Source of the DNA: Cytobacillus praedii
GTDB lineage: Bacteria > Bacillota > Bacilli > Bacillales > Cytobacillaceae
Assembly (NCBI RefSeq): GCF_001439605.1
Contig: NZ_LMBX01000013.1
Span: 25,493 to 89,492 of the forward strand
DNA length: 64,000 nucleotides
Direction of reading: 5' to 3'
Positions within the stretch are counted from its first letter, which is position 1, and each line of letters opens with the position of its first letter. The notes beneath the pieces are model-generated. The model was not told the origin of the DNA. It worked only from the letters and a program-made list of their open reading frames with translations, and searched no databases. The position numbers and the translations under genes are program-made. Of this stretch, positions 26,606 through 36,267 are shown piece by piece.

Positions 26606-27082
26606 TTGGCAATGGAAAAAGTTTTCCCTATGACACAAGCTGGAAAAGAGAAGCTTGAACAGGAATTAGAATATTTAAAATCAGTTAAGCGTAAAGAAGT
26701 AGTAGAACGAATTAAAATTGCCCGTAGCTTCGGTGACTTATCAGAAAACTCTGAGTACGATTCAGCAAAAGAAGAGCAGGCATTCGTGGAAGGTCGTATT
26801 ACAACCATTGAGAATATGATCCGTAATGCAAAAATCATTTCAGAAGACGAAATGAGTGGAGATACAGTCGCATTAGGACGCTCTGTTACATTTATTGAGC
26901 TTCCAGATGGAGAAGAAGAAACTTATACGATTGTTGGAAGTGCTGAAGCAGATCCATTTGATGGCAAGATTTCTAATGACTCTCCAATTGCGAAAAGTTT
27001 AATCGGTCATAAAGTAGGCGAAGAAGTAAAGGTGCAAACACCTGGTGGAGAAATGGACGTACGAATCATTACGATTAAATAA
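26606..27082 (+). CDS. greA: Transcription elongation factor GreA
   Basis: GreA rescues backtracked RNA polymerase by stimulating transcript cleavage. The 158-residue protein has the N-terminal coiled coil with the conserved tip [20 protein letters not shown] (about residues 37-56; D and E are the acidic tip residues) and the C-terminal FKBP-like domain ([20 protein letters not shown]). The TTG at 26606 is chosen because AGGAG lies eight bases upstream and the N-terminus [10 protein letters not shown] matches the family; the ATG two codons later is the alternative. A terminator follows. Confidence 0.95.
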   Translation: MAMEKVFPMTQAGKEKLEQELEYLKSVKRKEVVERIKIARSFGDLSENSEYDSAKEEQAFVEGRITTIENMIRNAKIISEDEMSGDTVALGRSVTFIELPDGEEETYTIVGSAEADPFDGKISNDSPIAKSLIGHKVGEEVKVQTPGGEMDVRIITIK

Positions 27083-27099
27083 GAAAATAGGTAAATGAG

Positions 27100-27126
27100 G
27101 GAGAAGGGGCAACCTTCTCCTTTTTT
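27100..27126 (+). terminator. Terminator of greA
   Basis: Arms GGAGAAGG and CCTTCTCC enclose GGCAA and end in TTTTTT. Confidence 0.9.
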
Positions 27127-27343
27127 CATATAATATGCCTGAAAAAAAGAGCAAAACCGTTACGAAATAGCTAGATGCCTGTAATCGGCAAAATGCGGAA
27201 AAAATCACTAATGGGTAAAAACGGCATATTCGGTAATGTAAATAATTTTACGAACCCTCAAATGGGGGAACTAGCCAAAATCAGTCACATAAAAATACTT
27301 CCGTCTCTCAATATTCAGCTTTTAAATAGTTTGAAAAGTTGAA
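27127..27343. other. Non-coding gap between greA and the PBP gene
   Basis: I find no convincing gene in this AT-rich stretch. It has short inverted words (GTAAA-TAAT-TTTAC near 27237) and no clear sigma-A promoter; a sporulation-sigma promoter cannot be excluded. Confidence 0.5.
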
Positions 27344-27375
27344 ACCTCGTCAAAACTTTTGACGAGGTGTTTTTT
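27344..27375 (+). promoter_or_regulatory. Terminator-like hairpin containing the PBP ribosome binding site
   Basis: ACCTCGTCAAAA and TTTTGACGAGGT (27344-27368) form a near-perfect stem followed by six T bases that abut the ATG at 27376. The only Shine-Dalgarno, GAGGT, is inside the 3' arm. The hairpin could stop transcription or block translation. Confidence 0.75.
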
Positions 27376-29133
27376 ATGTGGAAAAAACGAGCAATAATAT
27401 GGTTATGTTTATGTTTAGCGGGATTAATGGTTTTGCTTGCCAGGCTGACACAGCTTCAAATAGTGGCAACAGAGCATTTTACAAAAAGGGAGATCAATCT
27501 ATTGGAGGCTAGCGTCAGTCAGCGTTCACAGGAGATGATCCTTGACACAGGCAGAGGAAATTTTCTTTACAAAGACGGGACACCTATTACTCACCAAAGC
27601 AAACCAGTACTTATTCTCTTTCCGTTTTTGAAAAAAATGGACTGGGACAGTAAACGTATATCTGAAATCATTGGTGTATCTGAATATGCACTTAAATATG
27701 CAGTGGAAAAGGCGAAAAAACCATTTGCTTATGGCGAGCCAATCGAATTAACTGAACCCCAAATGGAAAAAATCAATGGGCTGCAAATTCCTGGGGTGTT
27801 TGCAGTTGAAAAAAAGTATCATTTAGTCCAGAACCCTGCAGAGCATTTAATTGGCATTACAGGAGAAAACGAAACATTGCTCCGCAATCGTTATCCTGAC
27901 AAGGAGCTTTCTTCCCAAACGATGGTTGGACTAACTGGAATGGAGAAAAGCTTTGATGAATTTCTATTGCCTGATGGAAAGTCAAAGCTCGTCTATCATG
28001 TTGATGCGACGGGAGGTCCATTATTCGGGATAAATGTAAAATATGTGGAACCAGCAAATCCCTTTTATCCAGTTAATATTAAAACGACATTGGACCCTAA
28101 TTTACAGACTGTGGTTGAGCAATTGGTTGACCAGCATGGAATTGAACGGGGCGGAGCGGTACTTATTGATATAGAAACGAACTCTGTACTAGCAATGGTA
28201 TCCCGTCCTGCCATCAACAAAGATGATCCTTTTAATAAAGAAAACGGCGGGACGGAAAACCTCATGTTAAAGGAGCAGATTATCGGATCTGTTTTTAAAA
28301 CGGTAGTAACAGCCGCGGCAATAGATTATGAACTTACAAATCCATCCCGCCAATTTGATTGCAGCAAGACAATTACAGGAGAGCCAGATCCATTATTTCA
28401 ATATGGAATGCTTGATTTTTTAACAAGCTTTGCTAGAAGCTGCAATAATACGTTTGCTACGATAGCGAAAGAATTAAAGGAAATAGACCCAAATATTCTC
28501 GGGAATTATGCTGAAAAGCTATCATTAACAGGCTCTGTTGGCTGGATAGGGGATATTTACCACTTTGAGGATTTCAAACAGCTGCAAGAAGATAAGGGAA
28601 GAATCTTCTTATCAGAGGATGCGAAAAAAGATAATAATTTTGTTGCGCTTACAGGTATTGGCCAGCATGAGGTTCGTGCAACTCCGTTAGCTGTTGCTAA
28701 TATGATGGCAACGATTGCAAGAGGAGGTACAAAAGAAATGGTTCGAGTGGCTTCTAAAGTTGAATATAAAAATAGTACGTCATTGCTTGATTTTAAAGAA
28801 CAGGAAATTGAAGGTGATACTCTTTCTCCTTATACGGCAATGAAGCTGCAGAAACTACTTCGTGAAGTGGTAGTTAATAAGAATGGAACAGGAAGAAGCC
28901 TGCAAGACCTTCCATATGAAGTAGCTGGAAAGTCTGGTACAGGAGAAACGGGGAGAACGCTTGGGGATAAGCCTCTTTATAATAAATGGTTTGCAGGTTA
29001 TTTCCCGTTTGATAAACCCAAATATGCACTTGTTACTGTAAGGCTGGGGGCAACCGGGAATACAAGCAGTGCCAGTCCGTTATTCGCAGATATTGTAAAA
29101 GAAATCTATAACCATGATCACAGTCAAAATTAA
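27376..29133 (+). CDS. pbpI: Class B penicillin-binding protein (PbpI/YrrR)
   Basis: This is a 585-residue transpeptidase for peptidoglycan cross-linking. A basic start and membrane anchor (about residues 3-22) is followed by the class B dimerisation domain (NLLEASVSQRSQEMILDTGRG). The transpeptidase motifs are IGSVFKTVVTAAA (SxxK, serine near residue 307), SCNN (SxN) and AGKSGTGETG (KSG). In B. subtilis yrrR encodes PbpI and lies beside yrrS, as here. The ATG at 27376 is preferred; the GTG at 27367 overlaps the ribosome binding site. The ribosome binding site is buried in a hairpin. Confidence 0.92.
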   Translation: MWKKRAIIWLCLCLAGLMVLLARLTQLQIVATEHFTKREINLLEASVSQRSQEMILDTGRGNFLYKDGTPITHQSKPVLILFPFLKKMDWDSKRISEIIGVSEYALKYAVEKAKKPFAYGEPIELTEPQMEKINGLQIPGVFAVEKKYHLVQNPAEHLIGITGENETLLRNRYPDKELSSQTMVGLTGMEKSFDEFLLPDGKSKLVYHVDATGGPLFGINVKYVEPANPFYPVNIKTTLDPNLQTVVEQLVDQHGIERGGAVLIDIETNSVLAMVSRPAINKDDPFNKENGGTENLMLKEQIIGSVFKTVVTAAAIDYELTNPSRQFDCSKTITGEPDPLFQYGMLDFLTSFARSCNNTFATIAKELKEIDPNILGNYAEKLSLTGSVGWIGDIYHFEDFKQLQEDKGRIFLSEDAKKDNNFVALTGIGQHEVRATPLAVANMMATIARGGTKEMVRVASKVEYKNSTSLLDFKEQEIEGDTLSPYTAMKLQKLLREVVVNKNGTGRSLQDLPYEVAGKSGTGETGRTLGDKPLYNKWFAGYFPFDKPKYALVTVRLGATGNTSSASPLFADIVKEIYNHDHSQN

Positions 29134-29325
29134 AGCATTAGTCTCTTTTCTATTCGTTAGAATCATGTTAAAGTGAAACTTTCCTTGCTAATTTTCCGTC
29201 TGGTATGGAGAGGGTTAATCCTGGGTAGGCAGAGATATTTTTCAATGTTACATAACTCATGATAAAATATTGAAGAATATCTTATAACAATAGAATGAAG
29301 AAGTATGGGAAGGAGAATCTTTCTT

Positions 29326-30030
29326 ATGAACCGTAATTTCGATTCATCAAGTCGGGAATCACGTTCCGAATTGAGGGGAAAACGCAGAAAAACCAATTTA
29401 ATCTTAAATATGCTCATTGGGCTTGTTATACTGCTAATTATTTTTGTTTCTGTAAAAATATTCTTCGGAGGCAATGATGAAAATGCAGCAGAAAAAGAAC
29501 AGCAAATAGAGTCAAAACAAGACGAGAAAAATAGGGATACAGAAGAAAATAAGAAATCAGCTATGGATGAAAAGAAAGATGAAAAGGAAACCGATTCTGA
29601 AACAGAAAGCACAGATGAAAGCAAAGAAACTGCTGCAAATACAGAAGATGATGAAGAGATAGATCTAGTTCCAGCTAATGAAGAAGAAGCGGTTGTCACC
29701 GAAGGCGGAAGTACTGGAAATGTGAAAAAGACAATTGAAAATCCGAGCTGGAACCCAATTGGTACAACACAAACTGGGGAACATTATGCTGTTTACGATA
29801 AAGAATCTGTAGACTGGGCAGAAATGCTTCAGGCAATGTCATATGCAACAGGTGTTGATCAAAGCAATATGAGTGTCTGGTTCCTTGGAAACAATGGATT
29901 TAATAAATCAGTTGGAACGATTACGACAAAGGACCAAAAGCAAATATATCGCGTCTATATTGACTGGGTCGATGGTCAAGGCTGGAAACCAACGAAAGTA
30001 GAAGAATTAAAAGAAGTAGAAAAGAAGTAA
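29326..30030 (+). CDS. yrrS: DUF1510 family membrane protein YrrS
   Basis: This 234-residue bitopic membrane protein has a basic cytoplasmic start (SRESRSELRGKRRKTN), one helix (about residues 28-48), a long acidic low-complexity linker rich in Glu, Lys and Asp (about residues 53-130) and the C-terminal DUF1510 domain (DKESVDWAEMLQAMSYATG, then YIDWVDGQGWKP). The charged linker suits a wall-spanning spacer. It follows the PBP gene and may work with it, as inferred for yrrR-yrrS in B. subtilis. The ATG at 29326 has AAGGAG ten bases upstream. It ends at a bidirectional terminator. Confidence 0.9.
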   Translation: MNRNFDSSSRESRSELRGKRRKTNLILNMLIGLVILLIIFVSVKIFFGGNDENAAEKEQQIESKQDEKNRDTEENKKSAMDEKKDEKETDSETESTDESKETAANTEDDEEIDLVPANEEEAVVTEGGSTGNVKKTIENPSWNPIGTTQTGEHYAVYDKESVDWAEMLQAMSYATGVDQSNMSVWFLGNNGFNKSVGTITTKDQKQIYRVYIDWVDGQGWKPTKVEELKEVEKK

Positions 30031-30035
30031 GAATC

Positions 30036-30069
30036 TAAAAAGATGAGGCATGCTCGCCTCATCTTTTTG
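30036..30069. terminator. Bidirectional terminator between yrrS and yrzA
   Basis: Arms AAAAAGATGAGGC and GCCTCATCTTTTT with loop ATGCTC. Its 3' side overlaps the last codons of yrzA on the other strand. Confidence 0.88.
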
Positions 30070-30265
30070 CTTTAAAATGCACAACTGCCGAATAATACCT
30101 TCTCCCATTCTCATCTAAGCTCATCTGATGTGAAACATGATGGACAGAAAGTAAAATTGCTCTATTATTGTCAATTTGAATTTGAATATTTTTCTCTAAT
30201 GTTTTTAAATCATAGGCTTCAAAAAATTCGATCTTGTCCTCAATTAAGTCAAGCTGAAAGTTCAT
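30059..30265 (-). CDS. yrzA: DUF2536 family protein YrzA
   Basis: This 68-residue protein begins MNFQLDLIEDKIEFFEA and ends YYSAVVHFKAKR, very close to remembered B. subtilis YrzA, which occupies the same site after yrrS. The function is unknown. A GGAGGCAC ribosome binding site lies about 12 bases upstream of the ATG on the minus strand. It is convergent with yrrS and shares its terminator. Confidence 0.88.
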   Translation of the reverse strand: MNFQLDLIEDKIEFFEAYDLKTLEKNIQIQIDNNRAILLSVHHVSHQMSLDENGRRYYSAVVHFKAKR

Positions 30266-30416
30266 ATCTCAATGTGCCTCCTATATATATTCCTCTTGAT
30301 ATTTTAATACAATTTACATATAAACCTCTATAGTATTCCCTTTAGTATTAAAATAGTTTTTTAAATGGTAGAAGATTCTGATAAAATAAATGTAAATTAA
30401 TGTTCTTGGAGGAAAA

Positions 30417-31283
30417 ATGATAGCTTTATATCGACACGTATTGAGTCTTTTTTTATTGTTAATCCTTGCTGCCCTTCCTTTAGGGTTATTCAATAAGGAT
30501 GAAAAGGTATCATTCGATATAGATGGAATGGCTGCAGTTATTAAAGAATTCTTGATGGGGCTTTTTTCTGGAGATGCTTGGTATTATTCTCAGGGAGGCC
30601 GAACTCGTTTGATTCTTAATGACTTAGTTTCCTTTTTTTTAGCTTCCTACTTATATTTAATAGTCTCGGCAATCATTGTTATTGCAATTTCAATCTTTTT
30701 AGGAATTTTCCTTTGGAAGAAATCAAATCGATGGATAAATGCAAGCTTAGGTTTTTTAGGAATGGTTCCAGATTTTCTTTTAGTACTTATGCTGCAAATA
30801 GCGGTGGTCTATGTAAACAAAAATCTCGGAGTTAAGACTTTTAAAGTAGCTTCTTCCTCCATTGATGATCCGGCCATTTTTTTGCCGATCCTTACATTAA
30901 TCATTATCCCAGCCATCTATTTAGTAAGGAGTTTATCTGAAGCAACTTCGGAAATAACCGCTGAGGACTATATTCTTTTGGCAAAATCAAAGGGGCTCAG
31001 CAAAAAATATATATACTTCTTCCATGTCACAACAAATGTTCTTCCTTTTTTAAAGGCTGATATACATAAAGTATTGAGCATTATGATTGGCAATCTCTTC
31101 ATTGTTGAGTATTTATATAATACTCGTGGACTGACATCATTGATATTCGTTCATTCTATTAAGTTTGGGTATCAATACAATCTAGTGATCATCTGCCTAC
31201 TATCCTTATTTATCCTATACTTGTTCTGTTATCATTCACTAAGATTATTATTGGCTGCAGCAGAAAGGCGGCTAGCCAAATGA
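30417..31283 (+). CDS. OppB-like ABC transporter permease
   Basis: This 288-residue protein has an N-terminal helix (residues 8-25), an external loop of about 65 residues and five more helices, with the permease coupling segment SEITAEDYILLAKSKGLSKK (about residues 183-202), the EAA-type loop seen in OppB/DppB proteins. LGFLGMVPDFLLVLML is the usual motif before it. It overlaps the next permease gene by four bases. No binding protein or ATPase gene is adjacent, so partners must be encoded elsewhere. The protein is slightly shorter and more divergent than typical OppB (about 310 residues). Confidence 0.8.
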   Translation: MIALYRHVLSLFLLLILAALPLGLFNKDEKVSFDIDGMAAVIKEFLMGLFSGDAWYYSQGGRTRLILNDLVSFFLASYLYLIVSAIIVIAISIFLGIFLWKKSNRWINASLGFLGMVPDFLLVLMLQIAVVYVNKNLGVKTFKVASSSIDDPAIFLPILTLIIIPAIYLVRSLSEATSEITAEDYILLAKSKGLSKKYIYFFHVTTNVLPFLKADIHKVLSIMIGNLFIVEYLYNTRGLTSLIFVHSIKFGYQYNLVIICLLSLFILYLFCYHSLRLLLAAAERRLAK

Positions 31284-32203
31284 GACGAAAGCCTAATATT
31301 TTACTGGTTATAGGAATTGTACTCTTGTCTTTCTTTGTCATAATTTCATTAATTGGTCCATATATAGCACCTTATGATCTGGAGTATTCCAAAAAAATAG
31401 AGTATATAACGACTGATGATGGAAAACAGCAGCTTAAAGGTTCTCCTTTCCCTCCATCCAAAGAGCATGTATTTGGTACTGACAAATGGGGATATGATAT
31501 TCTCACTCTATTGCTTTATGGGGCAAAATACACTGTCTTTACAGTACTGATTGTTGCTGTAATGAGACTGTCAATTGGCACAGCTTTTGGAGTCTTAAAT
31601 GGGGTAATGTCTCCAGACAATAAGAAAAAGAATAAGCACATATCATTATTTAGCGGCATCCCCATTTTTATCATTATTTATTTTATTTTGGCTGGAATAA
31701 ATATCGAGCCGACTCTTCCGCCTATATATTTAGCAGTCATTCAAGGCTTATTAATGACGATATTAGGTATACCTGGGGTTTACAACGTTATTTTTAATTT
31801 AACAATTGAAATAAAGAAAAATGCTTATGTAGAAGCAGCAAAAACACTTGGAGGAAGCAACCGCCATATTTCCAGAAAGCACATTTTTCCAGCTTTGAAA
31901 GGCAATTTGCTTGCTCTATTTGTAAATGAATGCATACAAGTATTACATATTATCGGACAGCTAGGAATCTTTAATCTTTTTCTTGGAGGAACAGAAAAAC
32001 AGTATTTTCCAACAATCTATCTTTCAATAACAAACGAATGGTCAGGGCTAATTGGTCAGTCCAGATCCTTTTTATACCACTCCCAATGGATCATCCTTTA
32101 TCCATTAATGGCTTATATGCTCTTGCTATTTTCATTTTATCTTCTTTCAGCTGGCTTAAATGCCTCATTGAAAAATAAGGCGAGAAGGTCAAGTCACCTA
32201 TAG
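31280..32203 (+). CDS. OppC-like ABC transporter permease
   Basis: This 307-residue protein has the OppC N-terminal helix (about residues 9-31), the periplasmic motif HVFGTDKWGYDILTLLLYGA (about residues 60-80), and the EAA loop KKNAYVEAAKTLGGSNRHIS (about residues 182-201) before IFPALKGNLLALF. It is translationally coupled to the OppB-like gene (ATGA overlap) and ends at a terminator. Together they form the membrane part of a peptide/nickel-type importer. Divergence from classic OppC in the last third is visible. The substrate is unknown. Confidence 0.82.
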   Translation: MRRKPNILLVIGIVLLSFFVIISLIGPYIAPYDLEYSKKIEYITTDDGKQQLKGSPFPPSKEHVFGTDKWGYDILTLLLYGAKYTVFTVLIVAVMRLSIGTAFGVLNGVMSPDNKKKNKHISLFSGIPIFIIIYFILAGINIEPTLPPIYLAVIQGLLMTILGIPGVYNVIFNLTIEIKKNAYVEAAKTLGGSNRHISRKHIFPALKGNLLALFVNECIQVLHIIGQLGIFNLFLGGTEKQYFPTIYLSITNEWSGLIGQSRSFLYHSQWIILYPLMAYMLLLFSFYLLSAGLNASLKNKARRSSHL

Positions 32204-32215
32204 TTTTTAAGTTTT

Positions 32216-32250
32216 AAACACCCAGATTCTAAAAAATGGGTGTTTTTTTA
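32216..32250 (+). terminator. Terminator of the oppB/oppC-like pair
   Basis: Arms AACACCCA and TGGGTGTT are followed by TTTTTT. Confidence 0.88.
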
Positions 32251-32324
32251 TAGAAAACTGACTAGCTTTCATTCATTCTTGAATGTTTTGCGCACTTATG
32301 CTAAATTAAGAACATGTTTTTATT

Positions 32325-32363
32325 TAATCCATACTATACTCATAGGAATTGTGTGTGTATAAT
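32325..32363 (+). promoter_or_regulatory. CymR-type operator and promoter of the yrrT operon
   Basis: TAATCCATACTATACTCATA then GGAATT (32325-32350) fits the remembered CymR consensus (TAAWWNC, about ten bases, ATNGGAATT). A TATAAT at 32358-32363 lies eight bases downstream, so a bound repressor would cover the -35 region. In B. subtilis the same operon is CymR-regulated. Confidence 0.75.
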
Positions 32364-32380
32364 ATAGAGGAGTGAGTGAG

Positions 32381-33019
32381 ATGGGGATGGAGTTTATCGA
32401 GCTGTTTGAGCAGTGGGCTGACACCTACGATGAAAGTGTGACTGGAAACGATATAGAATATAAAGAAGTGTTTAAACATTATGATCAATTATTGCAGAAA
32501 GTTGCTGATCGCTCATTTGGACACGTCCTTGAATTTGGACCTGGTACGGGAAATTTAACAATAAAGATGATTGAAAAAGGGTTGAAGGTAACGGGAGTGG
32601 AGCCATCTCCATCGATGAGAAAAATTGCTAATCAAAAACTGGCAAATAAGGCAGTGATTGTAGATGGCGATTTTCTAAGTTTTCCTCTTGATCAGCCAAT
32701 CGATACATTTGTAAGTTCTTATGCATTTCACCATTTAACCGATGAAGAAAAAGAAACAGCTATTGCCAAGTATGGAAACCTGCTTGCCTCTGGTGGTAAA
32801 ATAGTCTTTGCGGATACAATGTATGAGTCTGCTAAAAGCTATAAGAGAGCAATTGAAAAAGCAATGGAAAACGGCTTTCATAATCTAGCAGAGGATTTGC
32901 AGCGTGAATACTATACAACAATCCCATTTTTAAAAGGGGTGTTAGAACGGAATGGTTTTACGCAAAAGTTCGAGCAATGCAATGAATTTGTGTGGATTAT
33001 GGAAGGAGTGAAAAATTAA
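32381..33019 (+). CDS. yrrT: SAM-dependent methyltransferase YrrT
   Basis: This 212-residue class I methyltransferase has motif [21 protein letters not shown] (about residue 46), [11 protein letters not shown] and [18 protein letters not shown]. It is the first gene of the operon converting methionine-cycle products to cysteine; YrrT is presumed to consume SAM to give S-adenosylhomocysteine for MtnN, but its methyl acceptor is not known. The ATG at 32381 has GGAG eight bases upstream; the GTG at 32372 overlaps that site. Confidence 0.92.
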   Translation: MGMEFIELFEQWADTYDESVTGNDIEYKEVFKHYDQLLQKVADRSFGHVLEFGPGTGNLTIKMIEKGLKVTGVEPSPSMRKIANQKLANKAVIVDGDFLSFPLDQPIDTFVSSYAFHHLTDEEKETAIAKYGNLLASGGKIVFADTMYESAKSYKRAIEKAMENGFHNLAEDLQREYYTTIPFLKGVLERNGFTQKFEQCNEFVWIMEGVKN

Positions 33020-33035
33020 GAAAGAGGTTTTGATA

Positions 33036-33734
33036 ATGAAAATAGCAATCATCGGAGCAATGGAAGAAGAAGTAACACTATTAAGAGAAAAAATTGAAGA
33101 TAAAACACAAGAAGTGATCGCGGGCTGCGAGTATACAAGCGGAAAAATGAATGGAGTAGACGTTGTGCTTTTGCGCTCAGGAATTGGAAAAGTAAATGCA
33201 GCATTATCAACTGCTATTCTTCTAGAGAGATACAAACCAGATTACGTCATTAACACAGGGTCTGCTGGAGGATTTAATCCACAGTTAAATGTAGGGGATG
33301 TAGTTATTTCTACTGAAGTAAGACATCATGATGTTGATGTAACAGTATTTGGCTATGAATATGGTCAGGTTCCGCAGCTGCCGCCAGCTTTTGAAGCGAA
33401 CAGCCGGTTAATCCAGGTTGCGGAGGAATGTGCGAAAGAAATTAAAGATATTCAAGTTGTACGCGGATTAATTGCAACTGGGGATTCATTTATGAATGAT
33501 CCTGTTAGAGTAGAGTTTATTCGCGACAAATTTACTGACCTTCAAGCTGTTGAAATGGAAGCTGCGGCAATTGCACAAGTGTCCTATCAGTTTGGAACGC
33601 CATTTGTCGTTATCCGCTCTCTTTCAGATATTGCAGGAAAAGAATCAAATGTCTCATTTGATCAATTCCTTGAAAAGGCTGCATTACATTCAGCTGATTT
33701 GGTTATGAAGATCGTAGCAGCGATGAAACAATAA
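33036..33734 (+). CDS. mtnN: 5'-methylthioadenosine/S-adenosylhomocysteine nucleosidase
   Basis: This 232-residue nucleosidase removes adenine from MTA and [19 protein letters not shown] at the start contains the catalytic glutamate region; [32 protein letters not shown] and [12 protein letters not shown] follow, and the catalytic aspartate is in [14 protein letters not shown]. The ATG at 33036 has GAGG eight bases upstream. It supplies S-ribosylhomocysteine and methylthioribose in the yrrT-mtnN-mccA-mccB operon; luxS is not in the window. Confidence 0.95.
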   Translation: MKIAIIGAMEEEVTLLREKIEDKTQEVIAGCEYTSGKMNGVDVVLLRSGIGKVNAALSTAILLERYKPDYVINTGSAGGFNPQLNVGDVVISTEVRHHDVDVTVFGYEYGQVPQLPPAFEANSRLIQVAEECAKEIKDIQVVRGLIATGDSFMNDPVRVEFIRDKFTDLQAVEMEAAAIAQVSYQFGTPFVVIRSLSDIAGKESNVSFDQFLEKAALHSADLVMKIVAAMKQ

Positions 33735-33757
33735 CTCCGTACGAAGGAGGGATTTTT

Positions 33758-34681
33758 TTGAACATCGTTAAAAATGTTCATGAATTAATTGGGAATACAC
33801 CCATTCTGGAGTTAAATCAATTTGCTCTTCCAGCAGGAGTCCGCTTATTTGCTAAGCTTGAGTTTTTAAACCCTGGAGGAAGTGTGAAAGACCGTCTTGG
33901 GCAGGAGCTCTTAAGGGAAGCCATTGAAAGCGGAAAGCTAAGGGAAGGCGGAACTGTCATTGAACCAACGGCAGGGAATACAGGAATTGGCTTAGCACTT
34001 GCTGCTTTGAATAAAGGAATTAACGTAATTGTATGTATGCCGGAAAAGTTTAGTATGGAAAAACAAGTCATTATGAAGGCACTTGGAGCAGAAATTGTCC
34101 ATACTCCAACAAGTGAAGGAATGGCAGGTGCAATTGCGAGGGCAAAGCAGCTGCATGATGATATTCCGAATTCATTTTGTCCACAGCAATTTGCGAATCC
34201 TGCAAATCCGCATACGTACTATAAAACGCTAGGACCGGAAATTTGGGAACAGATGGATGGCCAAATCGATATTTTTGTTGCAGGAGCGGGATCTGGCGGT
34301 ACCTTTATGGGGACTTCCCGCTTTTTAAAAGAAAAGAACCATAAGATAAAAACTGTGATTGTGGAACCGGAAGGATCGATTTTAAACGGTGGTGAATCTG
34401 GTCCTCATAAAACCGAAGGGATTGGAATGGAGTTCTTGCCTGAATTTATTGATCCTTCTTTTTTCGATGCGATCCATACGGTCCTTGACGAGAATGCTTT
34501 TCGCTTCGTTCGGGAATTGGCTTTAAAGGAAGGATTATTAGTTGGAAGTTCCTCAGGTGCAGCCCTTTATGCTGCATTAGAAGAAGCCAAGAAAGCCAAG
34601 GGAGGAACAAATATTGTGACGATTTTTCCTGATGGCAGTGACCGATATATTAGCAAAAAAATTTATGAAGGCGGTATTTAA
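33758..34681 (+). CDS. mccA: Cystathionine beta-synthase / O-acetylserine thiol-lyase MccA (YrhA)
   Basis: This 307-residue fold-type II PLP enzyme condenses homocysteine with O-acetylserine to cystathionine in reverse transsulfuration. The PLP lysine is in NPGGSVKDRLGQEL (about residue 44), TAGNTGIGLALAA is the phosphate-side TSGNTG-like loop, and AGAGSGGTFMGTSRFLKE binds PLP phosphate. The C-terminal VGSSSGAALYAA is conserved. The TTG start has GAAGGAGGG upstream. The gene ends one base before the mccB ATG. Confidence 0.93.
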   Translation: MNIVKNVHELIGNTPILELNQFALPAGVRLFAKLEFLNPGGSVKDRLGQELLREAIESGKLREGGTVIEPTAGNTGIGLALAALNKGINVIVCMPEKFSMEKQVIMKALGAEIVHTPTSEGMAGAIARAKQLHDDIPNSFCPQQFANPANPHTYYKTLGPEIWEQMDGQIDIFVAGAGSGGTFMGTSRFLKEKNHKIKTVIVEPEGSILNGGESGPHKTEGIGMEFLPEFIDPSFFDAIHTVLDENAFRFVRELALKEGLLVGSSSGAALYAALEEAKKAKGGTNIVTIFPDGSDRYISKKIYEGGI

Positions 34682-35818
<1,137 letters not shown>

Positions 35819-35827
35819 TAATCTATA

Positions 35828-35854
35828 GAAAACGCCCAATTGCGGGCGTTTTTT
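35828..35854 (+). terminator. Terminator of the yrrT-mccB operon
   Basis: Arms AAACGCCC and GGGCGTTT enclose AATTGC with a T run after. Confidence 0.92.
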
Positions 35855-35901
35855 GTCGAGTAATATAATTGGAAAAATTTAAAATTTAGGCGAAAAAAAG
35901 G

Positions 35902-35930
35902 TTTACAAATAGATCGTATGTGGCTATAAT
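35902..35930 (+). promoter_or_regulatory. Strong sigma-A promoter for the leader-peptide unit
   Basis: TTTACA (35902-35907) and TATAAT (35925-35930) are spaced by exactly 17 bases, among the best promoters in the window. Confidence 0.85.
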
Positions 35931-35974
35931 TACCAATGTAAGTGAAAAATTTTCTAAAAAGGAGGTCGAATGAA

Positions 35975-36058
35975 ATGATGATGAACTTGATTGCTACTAG
36001 AAAATTACATGCAGCTTTATATTTAACGAATTCGACCTACAGGGAATGGATCGCTTAA
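35975..36058 (+). CDS. 27-residue leader peptide
   Basis: The frame reads MMMNLIATRKLHAALYLTNS then TYREWIA. It has a full AAAGGAGG ribosome binding site nine bases before the first of three ATGs and starts about 40 bases after the predicted transcription start. AGGTCGAAT (35963-35971), overlapping the ribosome binding site, is perfectly complementary to ATTCGACCT (36030-36038) inside the coding region, so translation may be gated. The stop is 22 bases before a hairpin. I do not recognise the peptide. Position and spacing fit a regulatory leader peptide. Confidence 0.7.
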   Translation: MMMNLIATRKLHAALYLTNSTYREWIA

Positions 36059-36079
36059 TTTATTTTACTTAGCTTATCC

Positions 36080-36114
36080 ATGCCGCAGGGAGAATCGTGT
36101 TCCTGCGCATTTTT
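36080..36114 (+). terminator. Leader hairpin 1
   Basis: CGCAGG (36084-36089) pairs with CCTGCG (36102-36107), extended by ATG/CAT, and is followed by TTTTTAT. The 3' arm can instead pair with CGCAGG at 36134-36139 of hairpin 2. Confidence 0.75.
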
Positions 36115-36130
36115 ATGCCTAAAATTAAGT

Positions 36131-36164
36131 CGCCGCAGGAGCTATGTCTCTTTGCGGTTTTTTT
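36131..36164 (+). terminator. Leader hairpin 2
   Basis: CCGCA (36133-36137) pairs with TGCGG (36153-36157), inner AG/CT pairs, then TTTTTTT. Its 5' arm is the alternative partner of hairpin 1. Confidence 0.8.
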
Positions 36165-36189
36165 GTCCCTAACTAAGAAATATAGAAGG

Positions 36190-36235
36190 CTTGCCTTGTG
36201 TTTATCGTGCTCAAGACGCTTGTACATTTATCATT
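36190..36235 (+). repeat. Possible remnant of the dispersed hairpin repeat
   Basis: AAGGCTTGCCTTGTG and AAGACGCTTGTA recall the tails of the copies at 16809 and 24428. It is too short and diverged to be sure. Confidence 0.3.
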
Positions 36236-36267
36236 AAAGGGACTATTTAAAGGAGGTGAAACCCATC

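Noticed and set aside
29163..29699. 178-codon minus-strand open frame over yrrS
   Set aside because: Its Ser/Phe-rich low-complexity sequence is the complement of the Glu/Lys-rich linker of YrrS.
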